Shown here: positions 9,601 to 17,612 of the stretch, piece after piece
Position numbering within the stretch: the stretch's first letter is position 1
How the letters are laid out: each line of letters opens with the position of its first letter
DNA from: Sediminibacterium sp. Gen4
GTDB lineage: Bacteria; Bacteroidota; Bacteroidia; Chitinophagales; Chitinophagaceae
Reading direction: 5' to 3'
Assembly (NCBI GenBank): GCA_013391385.1
Contig: JACBFI010000008.1
Location: 1-64,000, forward strand
DNA: 64,000 nt
Made by a program: the position numbers and the translations under genes
Notes under the pieces: generated by a model
The model's database searches: none
Seen by the model: the letters and a program-made list of their open reading frames with translations, nothing else
What the model was told of the DNA's origin: nothing

Positions 9601-9976
9601 TATCAATGCAGCTACAAATGATATGTTAGCAGCACCAAAATCAATACTGGAAAAAGCCTATGCATTGATGCAAGAGTTGAATAGGATCGGTATTCAGCTC
9701 AATGGTGATCAATCAGTAGCAAGAAGAGAATTTGAAACCGTACCATCTATTAATGGAAGAATAGGAGATGTTGAGGGCGGTATTTGGAATTCTACATCTA
9801 TGATTACCGAAACATTCAAAAAAGATTATGCAATCGCTTCTAAAGGATTGACAACTGTTCTAACTGCCATGCGAAAACTAGATACTGAGATCAAGGCATT
9901 GGAAAAAGAACTGGATCTGAATAAAGCACCTTACACACCGGGTAGATGGCCTGAGTGGGAGGGAGGTGAAAAGTGA
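6692..9976 (+). CDS. Large secreted BNR/sortilin-type beta-propeller protein
   Basis: The 1094-residue product has a signal peptide ending near AFAQ (about residue 23). Many Asp-box type repeats follow (SEDGGKTWK, SVDGGQTWN, TTDGGTTWK, SRDKGASWE, TDDRGNSWK, SNNGGQEWT), marking a VPS10/sortilin or BNR-like multi-bladed propeller over about residues 30-740. The rest is a beta-rich stretch followed by a helical tail near the C-terminus. The family is often annotated as glycosyl hydrolase, but no catalytic residues can be assigned here. It is probably periplasmic or outer-surface. No sorting domain is evident at the C-terminus. The stop codon lies in a class A repeat (GAA AAG TGA), as in scoA. 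Confidence 0.8.
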   Translation: MKMLLRSVMLSLTYFLFLSAFAQNKTSGVEWNAGTFSNLKFRSIGPAVTSGRIADFAVNPANTSEYYVATAAGGVWKTTNHGVTFQPVFDAQGSYSIGCVTIDPNNSNVVWVGSGENNNQRSVSYGDGVYKSEDGGKTWKNMGLKNSEHIAEIIVDPTNSNIIYVAAYGPVWNEGGDRGVYKSVDGGQTWNLIKSVSAYTGCNDLVMDPRNPNVLYAAFHQRMRKVFTYIGGGPESALYKTTDGGTTWKKIEGGFPSGELGRIGLAISPVNPDVLYTVIEAKDNKGGIYLSRDKGASWEKRSGYATSGNYYQEITCDPVDVNRIFITDVYYKVSDDAGKSVYNLGEINKHIDNHAIWIDPTDTDHLMVGCDGGIYETWDFAKSWDFKSNLPVTQFYKVATDNAYPFYSVHGGTQDNLSLGGPSRTTSANGIVNADWYITSIGDGFETQVDQSNPDIIYAQSQYGGLVRFDRKSGEYLSIKPSEGENEPAYRWNWDAPLLISQHDNARLYFGANKLFRTDDRGNSWKLISPDLTRQVDRNKFEVMGKIWSVDAIAKNGSTDIFGQLTTIAESKFNQNMIWVGTDDGLIQLTIDGGANWTKFDNLPGVPPMSYVHQIIASLHDVNTAYVCFNQHRNGDFKPYVLKTTDAGKTWKPIQSNLPHRGSVYTIAEDHIDRDLLFVGTEFGVFFSNNGGQEWTQLKGGLPVAAVRDMEIQRRENDLVIATFGRGFYILDDYSVLRNFKKETLNKDAVIFPVKESLMFIERYPLGLRDKGHLGSSYFSTPNPSVGAVFTYYVKDDSKKLRDLRLEQEKAKGEKGEKVYYPSMDSLRMEDSQPDPYLLFTIRDKAGDVVRHLKAPAKKGLQKIVWDFRYATPAPVLGRVTLAPDQLFGGEEKGHLAMPGEYTVSLSKYEDGKLTELAGPVTFTCKLLQQSSLPVNMEENVKFYKQVAALRKAASATTDIFNNMRSRLNNINAATNDMLAAPKSILEKAYALMQELNRIGIQLNGDQSVARREFETVPSINGRIGDVEGGIWNSTSMITETFKKDYAIASKGLTTVLTAMRKLDTEIKALEKELDLNKAPYTPGRWPEWEGGEK

Positions 9977-10000
9977 AAGGTGAAAAGTGAAAGGTGAAAA
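9967..10000. repeat. Class A word repeat (single arm)
   Basis: GTGAAAAGTGAAAG is repeated twice in tandem with no complementary arm nearby. It includes the stop codon of the propeller gene and runs straight into the terminator hairpin at 9999-10072. Confidence 0.7.
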
Positions 10001-10072
10001 GCTGTGTTACTCTGTGCCTAACTCTGCGTAACTCTGTAGTAAAATAAACCACAGAGTTGCACAGCTTTTTTT
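9999..10072 (+). terminator. Compound hairpin terminator (class E words)
   Basis: Outer arms AAGCTGTG (9999-10006) and CACAGCTT (10060-10067) enclose inner arms AACTCTGT (10030-10037) and ACAGAGTT (10051-10058), followed by a run of T. The interior reiterates CTCTG words (ACTCTGTG, ACTCTGCG, ACTCTGTA). It lies between convergent genes. Confidence 0.7.
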
Positions 10073-10078
10073 ATAAAG

Positions 10079-10116
10079 CAGACATCAGAAATCAGACATC
10101 AGAAATCAGACATCTG
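10079..10116. repeat. Class B word repeat (14-base unit)
   Basis: CAGACATCAGAAAT is repeated in tandem about 2.6 times. It is the right-arm vocabulary of the class B hairpins without its partner. It lies just downstream of the 3' end of the minus-strand methyltransferase gene. Confidence 0.7.
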
Positions 10117-10124
10117 CATTCCCT

Positions 10125-11300
10125 CTATCTATCCGTAACCTCCACAATTAAAAATTTCAAATAGTTGGTATTCTCCATCCCCCAAATAATCGGGTGATCA
10201 CTGGCTTGTGCCTGGAATGTAACTTGTCTGATCTTTTTGCGAGCATCTTTGGCAGCCATTTCGATGGTCTGTAAAAAAAGTTCGGGTTGAACGAGATTGG
10301 TACAACTGGAAGTCACTAAAAATCCTCCATTGCGAATCAGTTTCATACCTCTGAGGTTGATCTCTTTATAACCTGTAATTGCTTTTTGAATATTTTCTCT
10401 GCTCTTGGTAAAGGCAGGTGGGTCTAACATCACTACATCATATTGTCTGCCATCCTTACCCCATTGTTTTAATACATCAAAAGCATTCATCGCTTCGAAC
10501 TTACAGATGCTATCAAGTCCGTTTAAAGCTGCATTTCTATTGGCTTGTGCCACTGCATTTTCAGAAATATCCAAACCCAAAACCGATTTTGCTCCGTAAT
10601 GTGCAGCATGAATTTCAAAAGTGCCGGTATAGGTGAAAGCCCCTAATACTTCTGCGCCTTTTACTATGTGCTGAATGGCTCTTCTATTATCCTGTTGATC
10701 TAAAAAATAACCTGTTTTTTGTCCGTTCTCAATATCAACATGAAACTTCAATCCGTTTTCCTGGATGATGATATTAGTATCGAAAGGGGTAGATAAAAAT
10801 CCTTTCTGCTGAACTAATCCTTCCAGTTCGCGAACGGGCACATCATTTCTTTCATAAATACCTTTGGGGGTAAAGATGGATTCCAGTGCTTTTACAATGG
10901 CAGGTTTCCATTGATCCATTCCATATGACAAGGTTTGTAAAACAAAATAGTCATTGAATTTATCGATAATGAGTGCAGGCATTTGATCGGCTTCTCCAAA
11001 AATCAAGCGGCAATTTTCTGTGTAACCGATTTTTTGTCGGTACTGCCAGGCATTGGCAATACGGTCATGAAAAAACTGGTCATTGATCTCTTCTTGTTTG
11101 CGGGTCAGCAATCTGACCATGATCTGCGATTTCGGGTTTGCATATCCTCTTCCGGCGTATTTCCCATCTGCATAATATACATCTACAATATCTCCGGCTT
11201 CGACAGGTCCGGTTAGCCTGTCTACCTCATTCCCAAATATCCAAGGGTGCCCGTTGGCAATACGCTGGGCGATTTTTTTTCTAAGATATACTTTCGTCAT
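10125..11300 (-). CDS. RlmI-like class I rRNA methyltransferase
   Basis: This 391-residue protein has an N-terminal PUA-type RNA-binding domain (about 1-75, with GHPWIFGNEV) and a C-terminal SAM-dependent methyltransferase domain. It shows motif I near residues 215-240 (AFTYTGTFEIHAA, GLDIS) and motif IV LDPPAF near 290. It fits the RlmI family, which methylates a cytosine of 23S rRNA. The ORF can be extended to a TTG at 11327, but the ATG at 11300 begins the conserved N-terminus and has a promoter-like box exactly 4 bases upstream. It is divergent from grpE. Confidence 0.87.
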   Translation of the reverse strand: MTKVYLRKKIAQRIANGHPWIFGNEVDRLTGPVEAGDIVDVYYADGKYAGRGYANPKSQIMVRLLTRKQEEINDQFFHDRIANAWQYRQKIGYTENCRLIFGEADQMPALIIDKFNDYFVLQTLSYGMDQWKPAIVKALESIFTPKGIYERNDVPVRELEGLVQQKGFLSTPFDTNIIIQENGLKFHVDIENGQKTGYFLDQQDNRRAIQHIVKGAEVLGAFTYTGTFEIHAAHYGAKSVLGLDISENAVAQANRNAALNGLDSICKFEAMNAFDVLKQWGKDGRQYDVVMLDPPAFTKSRENIQKAITGYKEINLRGMKLIRNGGFLVTSSCTNLVQPELFLQTIEMAAKDARKKIRQVTFQAQASDHPIIWGMENTNYLKFLIVEVTDR

Positions 11301-11304
11301 GCCG

Positions 11305-11312
11305 CGAAGATA
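11305..11312 (-). promoter_or_regulatory. TATCTTCG box 4 bases from the ATG
   Basis: Read on the minus strand, TATCTTCG is followed by 4 bases and the methyltransferase ATG. It is near the TAnnTTTG -7 consensus. Transcription starting a few bases downstream would give a leaderless mRNA. The same arrangement occurs before the genes starting at 17489 and 27902. Confidence 0.45.
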
Positions 11313-11401
11313 GTCCACACCCTCCAAGCCCTGTTCTTTGGCAGCTAAAAACCTGAAAAACAGGGCGTTTGACTGACAGGAAGCCTTGATTTATCAGGCA
11401 G

Positions 11402-11454
11402 ACTGTCAATTTTTCCCTTTTCTTTGCATCGGCAAAATTTTTGACAGTTTTGCC
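11402..11454. promoter_or_regulatory. Overlapping inverted repeats upstream of grpE
   Basis: ACTGTCAA (11402-11409) and TTGACAGT (11441-11448) are perfect 8-base arms. GGCAAAA (11431-11437) and TTTTGCC (11448-11454) form a second, tighter hairpin sharing sequence with the first. They lie 26-78 bases before the grpE ATG, in the shared promoter region. This is not the CIRCE element of HrcA. It may be an operator or part of the heat-shock promoter. Confidence 0.4.
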
Positions 11455-11479
11455 CCGAAAAGTATTCAATCAATTAATT

Positions 11480-12049
11480 ATGGAAGAGCAGGCAACAACA
11501 CAGACACCCGTGAACGAAGAAACACAAGCCAATATTGATATCAATGCCGATGAGAATGCAGCAGGTACTTCTCATTTGAATGAGCCGGTAGCAGAGGAAA
11601 ATCAGTTGGAAAAACTGCAGGCTGAGTTACAAGAGCAGAAGGATAAATACCTCCGTCTCATGGCTGAGTTCGACAATTTCAGACGTCGTACTGCCAAAGA
11701 GCGTATTGAGCTGATTCAAACAGCCGGGAAAGATGTGATTGTTTCATTGCTGGATGTGTTGGATGATTGTGATCGTGCAGAGAAACAATTGCAAAGCAAT
11801 GATGATATCGCTGTGCAAAAAGAGGGTATTCAATTGGTCTTCAATAAACTTCGTTCTAACCTTCAATCTAAAGGAGTGAAAGCCATGGAAAGTATCCATG
11901 CAGAGTTTGATGTAGAAAAACACGAAGCCATTACAGAAATTCCAGCTCCAACTGAAGAGTTAAAAGGAAAAGTACTGGATGAAGTCATGAAAGGATACTA
12001 CCTCAATGATAAGATCATTCGTTTTGCAAAAGTGGTGGTAGGGAAATAA
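11480..12049 (+). CDS. grpE: Nucleotide exchange factor GrpE
   Basis: The 189-residue co-chaperone that releases ADP from DnaK. An acidic, low-complexity N-terminus (about 1-45) leads to a coiled coil (LQAELQEQKDKYLRLMAEFD) with the core signature FDNFRRRTAKER, and a C-terminal beta domain ends KIIRFAKVVVGK. The open frame begins at 11441, but the ATG at 11480 is the natural start. It is followed by dnaJ with a class B hairpin in the gap. dnaK is not in this window. Confidence 0.95.
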   Translation: MEEQATTQTPVNEETQANIDINADENAAGTSHLNEPVAEENQLEKLQAELQEQKDKYLRLMAEFDNFRRRTAKERIELIQTAGKDVIVSLLDVLDDCDRAEKQLQSNDDIAVQKEGIQLVFNKLRSNLQSKGVKAMESIHAEFDVEKHEAITEIPAPTEELKGKVLDEVMKGYYLNDKIIRFAKVVVGK

Positions 12050-12054
12050 TGTTT

Positions 12055-12111
12055 GATGTCTGATGTAGGATGTCTGATTTGAATTATATCAGACATCCTA
12101 CATCAGACATC
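12055..12111. repeat. Word-repeat hairpin element, class B, perfect 24-bp stem
   Basis: Bases 12055-12078 (reiterated GATGTCTGAT/GTAGGATGTC words) are perfectly complementary to 12088-12111, with a 9-base loop. The element begins 5 bases after the grpE stop and ends 15 bases before the dnaJ ATG. It also forms an open frame in phase with dnaJ, from an ATG at 12070. Confidence 0.85.
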
Positions 12112-12126
12112 CTAAATTCAAGAAAG

Positions 12127-13287
12127 ATGGCTAAAAGAGATTTTTACGAAATATTGGGTGTGGGCAAATCAGCTTCTGCCGATGAGATTAAAAAAGCTTA
12201 TCGTAAGGTAGCTATGCAATACCATCCTGATCGTAACCCGAATGATAAAGAAGCAGAAGAAAAATTCAAAGAAGCTGCTGAAGCCTATGAAGTACTGAGC
12301 GATGCGGATAAGAAAGCCAAGTATGATCGTTATGGACATGCTGCTTTTGGTCCGGGTACCGGCGGTGGTGCAGGTGGGTATAGTAATATGGATGATATCT
12401 TCAGTCAGTTTGGAGATATTTTCGGTGATGATATGTTCGGAAGTTTCTTTGGTGGTGGAGGAAGGAGAAGTAGTGGTGCTGGAAGAGCCCGTGGACAAAG
12501 AGGAAGCAACTTGCGCATCAAACTGAAATTGAATTTTGAAGAAATTGCGAAAGGTGTCACCAAGAATGTAAAAGTGAAGAAACATGTCTTGTGTAATACC
12601 TGCGGCGGTAATGGCGCAAAAGATAAAAATAGTGTTCAGAATTGTGGAACCTGTGGTGGTAGCGGACAAGTGAGAAGAGTGACCAATACTTTTCTTGGAC
12701 AAATGCAAACCGTAACTACCTGCCCAACTTGTAATGGCGAAGGGTCTACTGTAACTGCTAAATGTGGTGGTTGTAAAGGAGAGGGTAGGGTGTATGGAGA
12801 AGAAACCATTAGCATTGATATTCCGGCAGGTGTTTCTGAGGGAATGCAGTTAAGCATGAGTGGAAAAGGAAATGCAGGAGAGCGTGGTGGATTTGCAGGA
12901 GATTTAATCATTCAAATTGAAGAAGAAACACATCCTGAATTACAGCGCGACGGATTGAATGTTGCTTATGACCTTCATATCTCTTTTCCGGATGCTGTTT
13001 TCGGAACACAAGTAGAAGTGCCTACCATTGATGGGAGAGCAAAAATTAAAATTCCGGCCGGTACACAGAGTGGTAAAATATTCAGACTCAAAGGCAAAGG
13101 ATTTCCGGAAGTACAAGGGTACAATAAAGGAGATCAATTGATTTATGTAAATGTTTGGACACCACAGCAAGTGAGCGATGAAGAGAAACAGATATTGGAG
13201 AAGCTAAGTCATAGTCCCAACTTTAAACCTCAACCTACCAAAAGCGATAAGAGTTTCTTTGATCGCGTAAAAGAAGCATTCAGTTAA
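12127..13287 (+). CDS. dnaJ: Chaperone DnaJ
   Basis: The 386-residue Hsp40 that delivers substrates to DnaK and stimulates its ATPase. It has a J domain (1-70, with HPD in YHPDRNP), a Gly/Phe-rich linker and four CXXCXGXG zinc-binding repeats ([32 protein letters not shown]), followed by the C-terminal substrate-binding domains. An in-frame ATG at 12070 lies in the upstream hairpin and would add 19 residues; the [11 protein letters not shown] start at 12127 is preferred. Its TAA shares the palindrome TTAA with the stop of the convergent next gene. Confidence 0.96.
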   Translation: MAKRDFYEILGVGKSASADEIKKAYRKVAMQYHPDRNPNDKEAEEKFKEAAEAYEVLSDADKKAKYDRYGHAAFGPGTGGGAGGYSNMDDIFSQFGDIFGDDMFGSFFGGGGRRSSGAGRARGQRGSNLRIKLKLNFEEIAKGVTKNVKVKKHVLCNTCGGNGAKDKNSVQNCGTCGGSGQVRRVTNTFLGQMQTVTTCPTCNGEGSTVTAKCGGCKGEGRVYGEETISIDIPAGVSEGMQLSMSGKGNAGERGGFAGDLIIQIEEETHPELQRDGLNVAYDLHISFPDAVFGTQVEVPTIDGRAKIKIPAGTQSGKIFRLKGKGFPEVQGYNKGDQLIYVNVWTPQQVSDEEKQILEKLSHSPNFKPQPTKSDKSFFDRVKEAFS

Positions 13288-15044
13288 TCTGATTTTCTTT
13301 TTTTCTTTGGCGGGTTGTAAAGTTGAATAGCTTTTTCCAACAAATGTTGAAATTCCTGTTGCAGGATATTGTTGGGTGAGACAGTATGTTTACTAAACAA
13401 AGCCACATCTTCCAACTGAAATCCATGCGTGGATTTTGATTTTCGTAGGATATTCCCAAACATGGCAACAGCGGCGGCAAAACGATAGATGCTATCAGTG
13501 CGTTTTATTTTTTGTCCGCGATAATTGGCTGTAAAATTTTGCTCTTTTTGATTACCACTCAAAGGGTCTTTATATCTTAGTACTACTTCTGCTAAAGGTA
13601 AATTTGCAGAATTGCTGCTGTCTTTCGCAGGAATGATTTCAGCGATTGCCATGATGGAATGCCCACTGCCTATTTCTCCTCCCTCTAATGTACTGCTGCT
13701 ATCTTCTAAAGCAGTTTTTTTATTGTCAAATCCAATCAGTCGATATGCTGCAACAGTTTCCGGATTGAATTGAAGTGTAATGGATGCATCATTTGCGACA
13801 GTAAAAATATTTTTGGTAAACTCTGTTACCAATACTTTCTCAGCTTCTCTGATTTGATCGATGTATGCGAAATTGCCATTACCTTTTTTAGATAGGGTTT
13901 CCAGTTTACTATCTTTATAATTCCCCATTCCTACACCCAAACAAGTGAGATAGATGCCACTCATTTGATAACGCGTGATGAGTTCTTCCAGTTCCTTTTC
14001 GGATGATTGTCCAACATTGAAATCTCCATCAGTGGCCAGTATCACCCGATTGTTGCCTCCTTTGATAAAATTTTTCTTTGCGGTTTCATAAGCCAACTGA
14101 ATGGCTCCAGAGCCGGGTGTGTCACCTCCGGCAGATAAAGAATCAATGGCTTTTTTGATCAGGTCTTTATGTTGTCCACCAGTCGGTGCCAATACCATCG
14201 CCACTCCGCCGCCATATGTAATGACAGAAACAGTGTCGATAGGTCTTAAATTATTGATGAGTAAACGAAACCCGGATTGTAATAAAGGCAATCGATTGGG
14301 CTTATCCATCGAGCCGGAAACATCAATCAAGAAAACCAGATTGGAAGCCGGGACTTCATGAAGTGGAATGGTAGGTGCTTGTAATTGTAAGAATAATAGT
14401 TGATGTTTAGGATTCCATGGACAACTACTATGTTCATACGCATATGAAAATCCTTTTTCTATTTGTAGGCTATTGGGGGGAAGTGGTAAGCTGAAATAGT
14501 TCAGCATTTCTTCAATACGTACTGCATCTTGTGGAATCATCATTCCATTATTGATGAATCTTCTGATATTGCTGTAAGAGGCATTATCGATATTCAAAGA
14601 AAATCCTGTTTCAGGAAATGTGTTAGTTTTCATCAACTCATTCTCGATGATGCCGGTATAACTTTCTCCCAAACCCAGACTATTGATGACAGAGCCTGTA
14701 GAGAAATTTTTTACAATAGAAGATTTATAGTTTTTATACAATTTCGAAGTGCCCGAACTTGATTTCATCTGTAGTAGTTGAAACTGTCGGCTGTCCACAT
14801 ATATACTTAATGGATCATAGCCATCAAAGCTTAAGTGGATGCTGTCTTTTACAGAAGGTATCGGTATACCAAAAGATCCACTTCCCCCCGAATGAAAAAT
14901 GAGACTAGGTTTTGAACTGATTTTTATTTTGACACCACTCAATAAAACACCTTGCTCATTTCTGATCTCACCGCGTAAATAATATTGAGCGTGTGCAGTA
15001 TGGGTCACCGATAGCAATAGCAGTATCCAAATGAATGAGCGCAT
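13284..15044 (-). CDS. Exported von Willebrand factor A protein (YfbK-like)
   Basis: A 586-residue protein with a signal peptide ([19 protein letters not shown]). It then has a small carboxypeptidase-regulatory-like beta domain (about 20-85, [20 protein letters not shown]) and a central vWA domain with the metal-binding MIDAS motif DVSGSMD, with later ATDGDFNVG. It ends in a DUF3520-like C-terminal part. Proteins of this type probably bind metal-dependent ligands in the periplasm or on the surface; the partner is unknown. The ORF extends to a TTG at 15101, but the ATG at 15044 gives the clean signal peptide. It ends convergent with dnaJ, overlapping 4 bases. Confidence 0.85.
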   Translation of the reverse strand: MRSFIWILLLLSVTHTAHAQYYLRGEIRNEQGVLLSGVKIKISSKPSLIFHSGGSGSFGIPIPSVKDSIHLSFDGYDPLSIYVDSRQFQLLQMKSSSGTSKLYKNYKSSIVKNFSTGSVINSLGLGESYTGIIENELMKTNTFPETGFSLNIDNASYSNIRRFINNGMMIPQDAVRIEEMLNYFSLPLPPNSLQIEKGFSYAYEHSSCPWNPKHQLLFLQLQAPTIPLHEVPASNLVFLIDVSGSMDKPNRLPLLQSGFRLLINNLRPIDTVSVITYGGGVAMVLAPTGGQHKDLIKKAIDSLSAGGDTPGSGAIQLAYETAKKNFIKGGNNRVILATDGDFNVGQSSEKELEELITRYQMSGIYLTCLGVGMGNYKDSKLETLSKKGNGNFAYIDQIREAEKVLVTEFTKNIFTVANDASITLQFNPETVAAYRLIGFDNKKTALEDSSSTLEGGEIGSGHSIMAIAEIIPAKDSSNSANLPLAEVVLRYKDPLSGNQKEQNFTANYRGQKIKRTDSIYRFAAAVAMFGNILRKSKSTHGFQLEDVALFSKHTVSPNNILQQEFQHLLEKAIQLYNPPKKKRKSD

Positions 15045-15116
15045 TTGGCAGGGGTTTACATAACAAGTTAACGTAAAAATGCTGCTACTCGGTATGTACA
15101 AGCCGTTAAAGCCTTG

Positions 15117-15659
15117 TTATGCTTCGTCTTTGAGCTGATAGATTTCGCGAATATTCCTACCCAAACCATCATAATCCAGTCCATAACCAAGTACAAAACG
15201 GTTAGGGATGGTAAAACAACAATAATCGATCTGTACCGGATACTTCATGGCATCAGGCTTGTGTAGTAGTACGGCCACTTTTAAAGAGAGTGGTTGTTGA
15301 TTGACAAGTTGTGGCAGAAATTCACTGAGTGTTTTACCGGTATCAATAATGTCTTCCAATATTACAACATGTCGGTTATTGATCTCTGTATCTAATCCAA
15401 TGGCAGTAATAACATGTCCGGTTGATTTGGTACCCTTGTAAGAAGCCAATTTAATAAAGCAGATCTCAGCTTCAATTGATAGCTCTTTGAACAAATCAGC
15501 AGAAAACATGAAAGATCCATTCAAGATGGAAATGAACAAAGGTTTTTTACCCTGATAATCTTTATCCAATTGAGCTGCCAGTTCTTTGATCTTTTCATGG
15601 ATCAATGTTTCCGGTAAATAGGGAATGAATTCTTTGTCATGAACTTTGATTACCTGCAT
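15117..15659 (-). CDS. hpt: Hypoxanthine phosphoribosyltransferase
   Basis: A 180-residue purine salvage enzyme that converts hypoxanthine (and usually guanine) with PRPP to IMP or GMP. The PRPP-binding loop ILEDIIDTGKTL contains the paired acids Glu102-Asp103, and LNGSFMFSADL holds the N-terminal flexible-loop region. The C-terminal VLGYGLDYDG carries the base-contacting segment. It lies 7 bases after the stop of the glucosaminidase gene on the same strand, so the two are probably in one operon. Confidence 0.93.
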   Translation of the reverse strand: MQVIKVHDKEFIPYLPETLIHEKIKELAAQLDKDYQGKKPLFISILNGSFMFSADLFKELSIEAEICFIKLASYKGTKSTGHVITAIGLDTEINNRHVVILEDIIDTGKTLSEFLPQLVNQQPLSLKVAVLLHKPDAMKYPVQIDYCCFTIPNRFVLGYGLDYDGLGRNIREIYQLKDEA

Positions 15660-15666
15660 GGATCTG

Positions 15667-16839
15667 TTATTTTGTAGATTTCTTTTTTGTTCCTTTATTG
15701 ATCTCTGTTGGGGAGCGTAACAATAATTTTTGTCCGGCAGAAAGCTGACTGTCTTTTTTCAATTTATTATACTCTAATAAACTATCCATTCTAATGCCTT
15801 CTTTCTGACAAATATCATGTAGATTTTCACCTGCTGTTACTTCATGAAAATCAGAAGCACCTCTTTTTTGTTTTTTCTCGATGAACAGTACCCGATCCAT
15901 ATCAAGGATGTCCATTTCTGTTAATTCATTGAACTCAAAAAGTTTGCTCAAGCTAATATCATATTGATGTGCCAATGCCAGTAAAGAAGTACCCTCTCTG
16001 GCATGTACAGCTTTTGTGTGATTGATGGTAAATACGCCTTCAGGATACGTAACTATTTTCTTTTCTTCAGCAACAGTGGTTGTTTTTCTATCCGCCTCTT
16101 CTATGGGCTTTATTTTTTCAACACTAGTATTAGCTGTCTGAAGCTCTGCTTGTGGAGCCTCTGTTTCCTCTTTTACTAACGTTGCTTTTTGAGTATCATT
16201 TTTAATAGCAGATTCATTTTTGATGGCAGGTGCAACTGTTTGTTCAGTAACCACATTGGCGGCTGTTGTATTTTGTACCGTTGCTACAATGGGGGCCGTT
16301 TTATTTTCCATCATGGCGATGCCCTGAATGGTGTATTGATTCAATTGATAGTCTTCAATGACGCGTAATAATTTTTCAGGATAGGTTTTATTGGTGGCAT
16401 AACCTGCTCTTTTCAATCCGTATGCCCAACCGGTAATATCGGTTAGTTCCAATTTAAAGAGAAAAGAATAGTGGGGACGTGTCTTTAAAAAATCAGAATG
16501 ATCGCGGTAAGATTCTTCCGCTGATTTGTATACACGGAAACATTCACCTTTGGCATCATCATCCTGGAATATTTTGTCTCCGGTCCATTCGGTTTTACAT
16601 TTGATACCAAAATGATTATTAGCATTTTTAGCCAGCGTACTTTCACCAAACTGTGATTCCAGAATACCCTGTGCCAATTTGATGGAAGCAGGAACACCCG
16701 TACGGATCATTTCCTGAATGGCAAGGTCTTTATAGCTATTGATATAAGCTTCTGTTCTTTCTTTCACACCGGCAGTCTGTGCAACTGAACTTAACAGTGC
16801 AGCGTTTAGCAGTGTGATCAATACGAAGATTTTTTTCAT
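15667..16839 (-). CDS. Glucosaminidase with LysM repeats
   Basis: A 390-residue exported murein hydrolase. A signal peptide (about 1-20) precedes a GH73/FlgJ-type N-acetylglucosaminidase domain (about 28-175) with ILESQFGESTLAKNANNHFGIK holding the catalytic Glu region. A low-complexity Ala/Thr/Glu-rich linker (about 180-275) leads to two LysM peptidoglycan-binding modules (about 283-325 and 335-380). It probably trims peptidoglycan during growth or division. The start overlaps the stop of the upstream O-methyltransferase gene by 4 bases. Confidence 0.87.
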   Translation of the reverse strand: MKKIFVLITLLNAALLSSVAQTAGVKERTEAYINSYKDLAIQEMIRTGVPASIKLAQGILESQFGESTLAKNANNHFGIKCKTEWTGDKIFQDDDAKGECFRVYKSAEESYRDHSDFLKTRPHYSFLFKLELTDITGWAYGLKRAGYATNKTYPEKLLRVIEDYQLNQYTIQGIAMMENKTAPIVATVQNTTAANVVTEQTVAPAIKNESAIKNDTQKATLVKEETEAPQAELQTANTSVEKIKPIEEADRKTTTVAEEKKIVTYPEGVFTINHTKAVHAREGTSLLALAHQYDISLSKLFEFNELTEMDILDMDRVLFIEKKQKRGASDFHEVTAGENLHDICQKEGIRMDSLLEYNKLKKDSQLSAGQKLLLRSPTEINKGTKKKSTK

Positions 16840-17489
16840 GTCGTTTTCTTTTTTACCATCAGTAATCCGTCTCTGATGGTGAGTAAAACCTGTTCAGTTC
16901 TAGGGTCTTGTTTCACATGTTCATTGAATGCATGTATGGCTTTGGCATTCTTTCCACTAATAGGGTCTTCCAATACCTGTCCGTGAAACAGCACATTATC
17001 CGCAAGAATGATACCATTTTCAGCTATACGTGGAATCAATTGTTCATAGTAACCTATATATCCTGTCTTATCTGCATCAATAAAAACCAGATCCCATGGA
17101 TGATTCAGCGTAGGAATGATTTCCCCCGCATTTCCGATGTGCAAATGTATTTGATCCTTTCTGTAGCTTTTGCTAAAATAGTTCCGGGCTGTTTGGGCAT
17201 CTTCCTCCCTGCATTCGATGGTATGGAGTTCTCCACCGTTCTGCAGGCCTTCTGCCAGACAAAGTGCACTGTATCCGGTAAAAGTTCCTATCTCTAAAAC
17301 GTATTTGGGACGTAGAATAGTACTTAAGAAAGCAAGGAATTTTCCCTGAACCTGTCCGCTCAGCATATGGGCATGGGGGTGATGGGCTTTTGTATACTCC
17401 TCAATCTCCGTCAACAGCGTATCATCAGCCGTGGTAAATAGCTGTGCATAGGCTTCTGCCTCCGGGGAAACAATCAGGGGGGTAGACAT
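16836..17489 (-). CDS. Class I SAM-dependent O-methyltransferase
   Basis: A 217-residue enzyme of the caffeoyl-CoA/catechol O-methyltransferase type. The SAM-binding motif I is VLEIGTFTGYSALCLAEGL, followed by HTIECREEDAQTARNYF. The metal-binding Asp and following region appear in DLVFIDADKTGY and ILADNVLFHGQV. The substrate cannot be predicted. It heads an apparent operon with the glucosaminidase and hpt. A TATCTTTG box lies 4 bases before the ATG, suggesting a leaderless transcript. Confidence 0.88.
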   Translation of the reverse strand: MSTPLIVSPEAEAYAQLFTTADDTLLTEIEEYTKAHHPHAHMLSGQVQGKFLAFLSTILRPKYVLEIGTFTGYSALCLAEGLQNGGELHTIECREEDAQTARNYFSKSYRKDQIHLHIGNAGEIIPTLNHPWDLVFIDADKTGYIGYYEQLIPRIAENGIILADNVLFHGQVLEDPISGKNAKAIHAFNEHVKQDPRTEQVLLTIRDGLLMVKKKTT

Positions 17490-17493
17490 GGGG

Positions 17494-17501
17494 CAAAGAT
17501 A
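17494..17501 (-). promoter_or_regulatory. TATCTTTG box 4 bases from the ATG
   Basis: A perfect TAnnTTTG -7 match on the minus strand, separated from the ATG at 17489 by CCCC. A normal start site would fall at or within a few bases of the ATG. No clear -33 TTG was seen; upstream is a class C repeat. Confidence 0.5.
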
Positions 17502-17503
17502 GG

Positions 17504-17612
17504 GATAGCTGATGGTTCATGGCTTATGGTCGCCGATAGCGGATAGTTCATAGCTAATGGCTTATGGAATATGGACCATTTGCTATGAACTATCAGCTAT
17601 GAACTATAAGCT
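17504..17612. repeat. Word-repeat element, class C variant (GATAGTTCATAGC)
   Basis: Words such as GGCTTATGG, GATAGTTCATAGC and ATAGCTAATGG are repeated with variation. GATAGTTCATAGC (17542-17554) pairs perfectly with GCTATGAACTATC (17582-17594). It fills the gap between the symporter gene end (17611) and the methyltransferase start, both on the minus strand. Confidence 0.65.

Noticed and set aside
11402-11454. CIRCE (HrcA) operator upstream of grpE
   Set aside because: The sequence lacks TTAGCACTC-N9-GAGTGCTAA.
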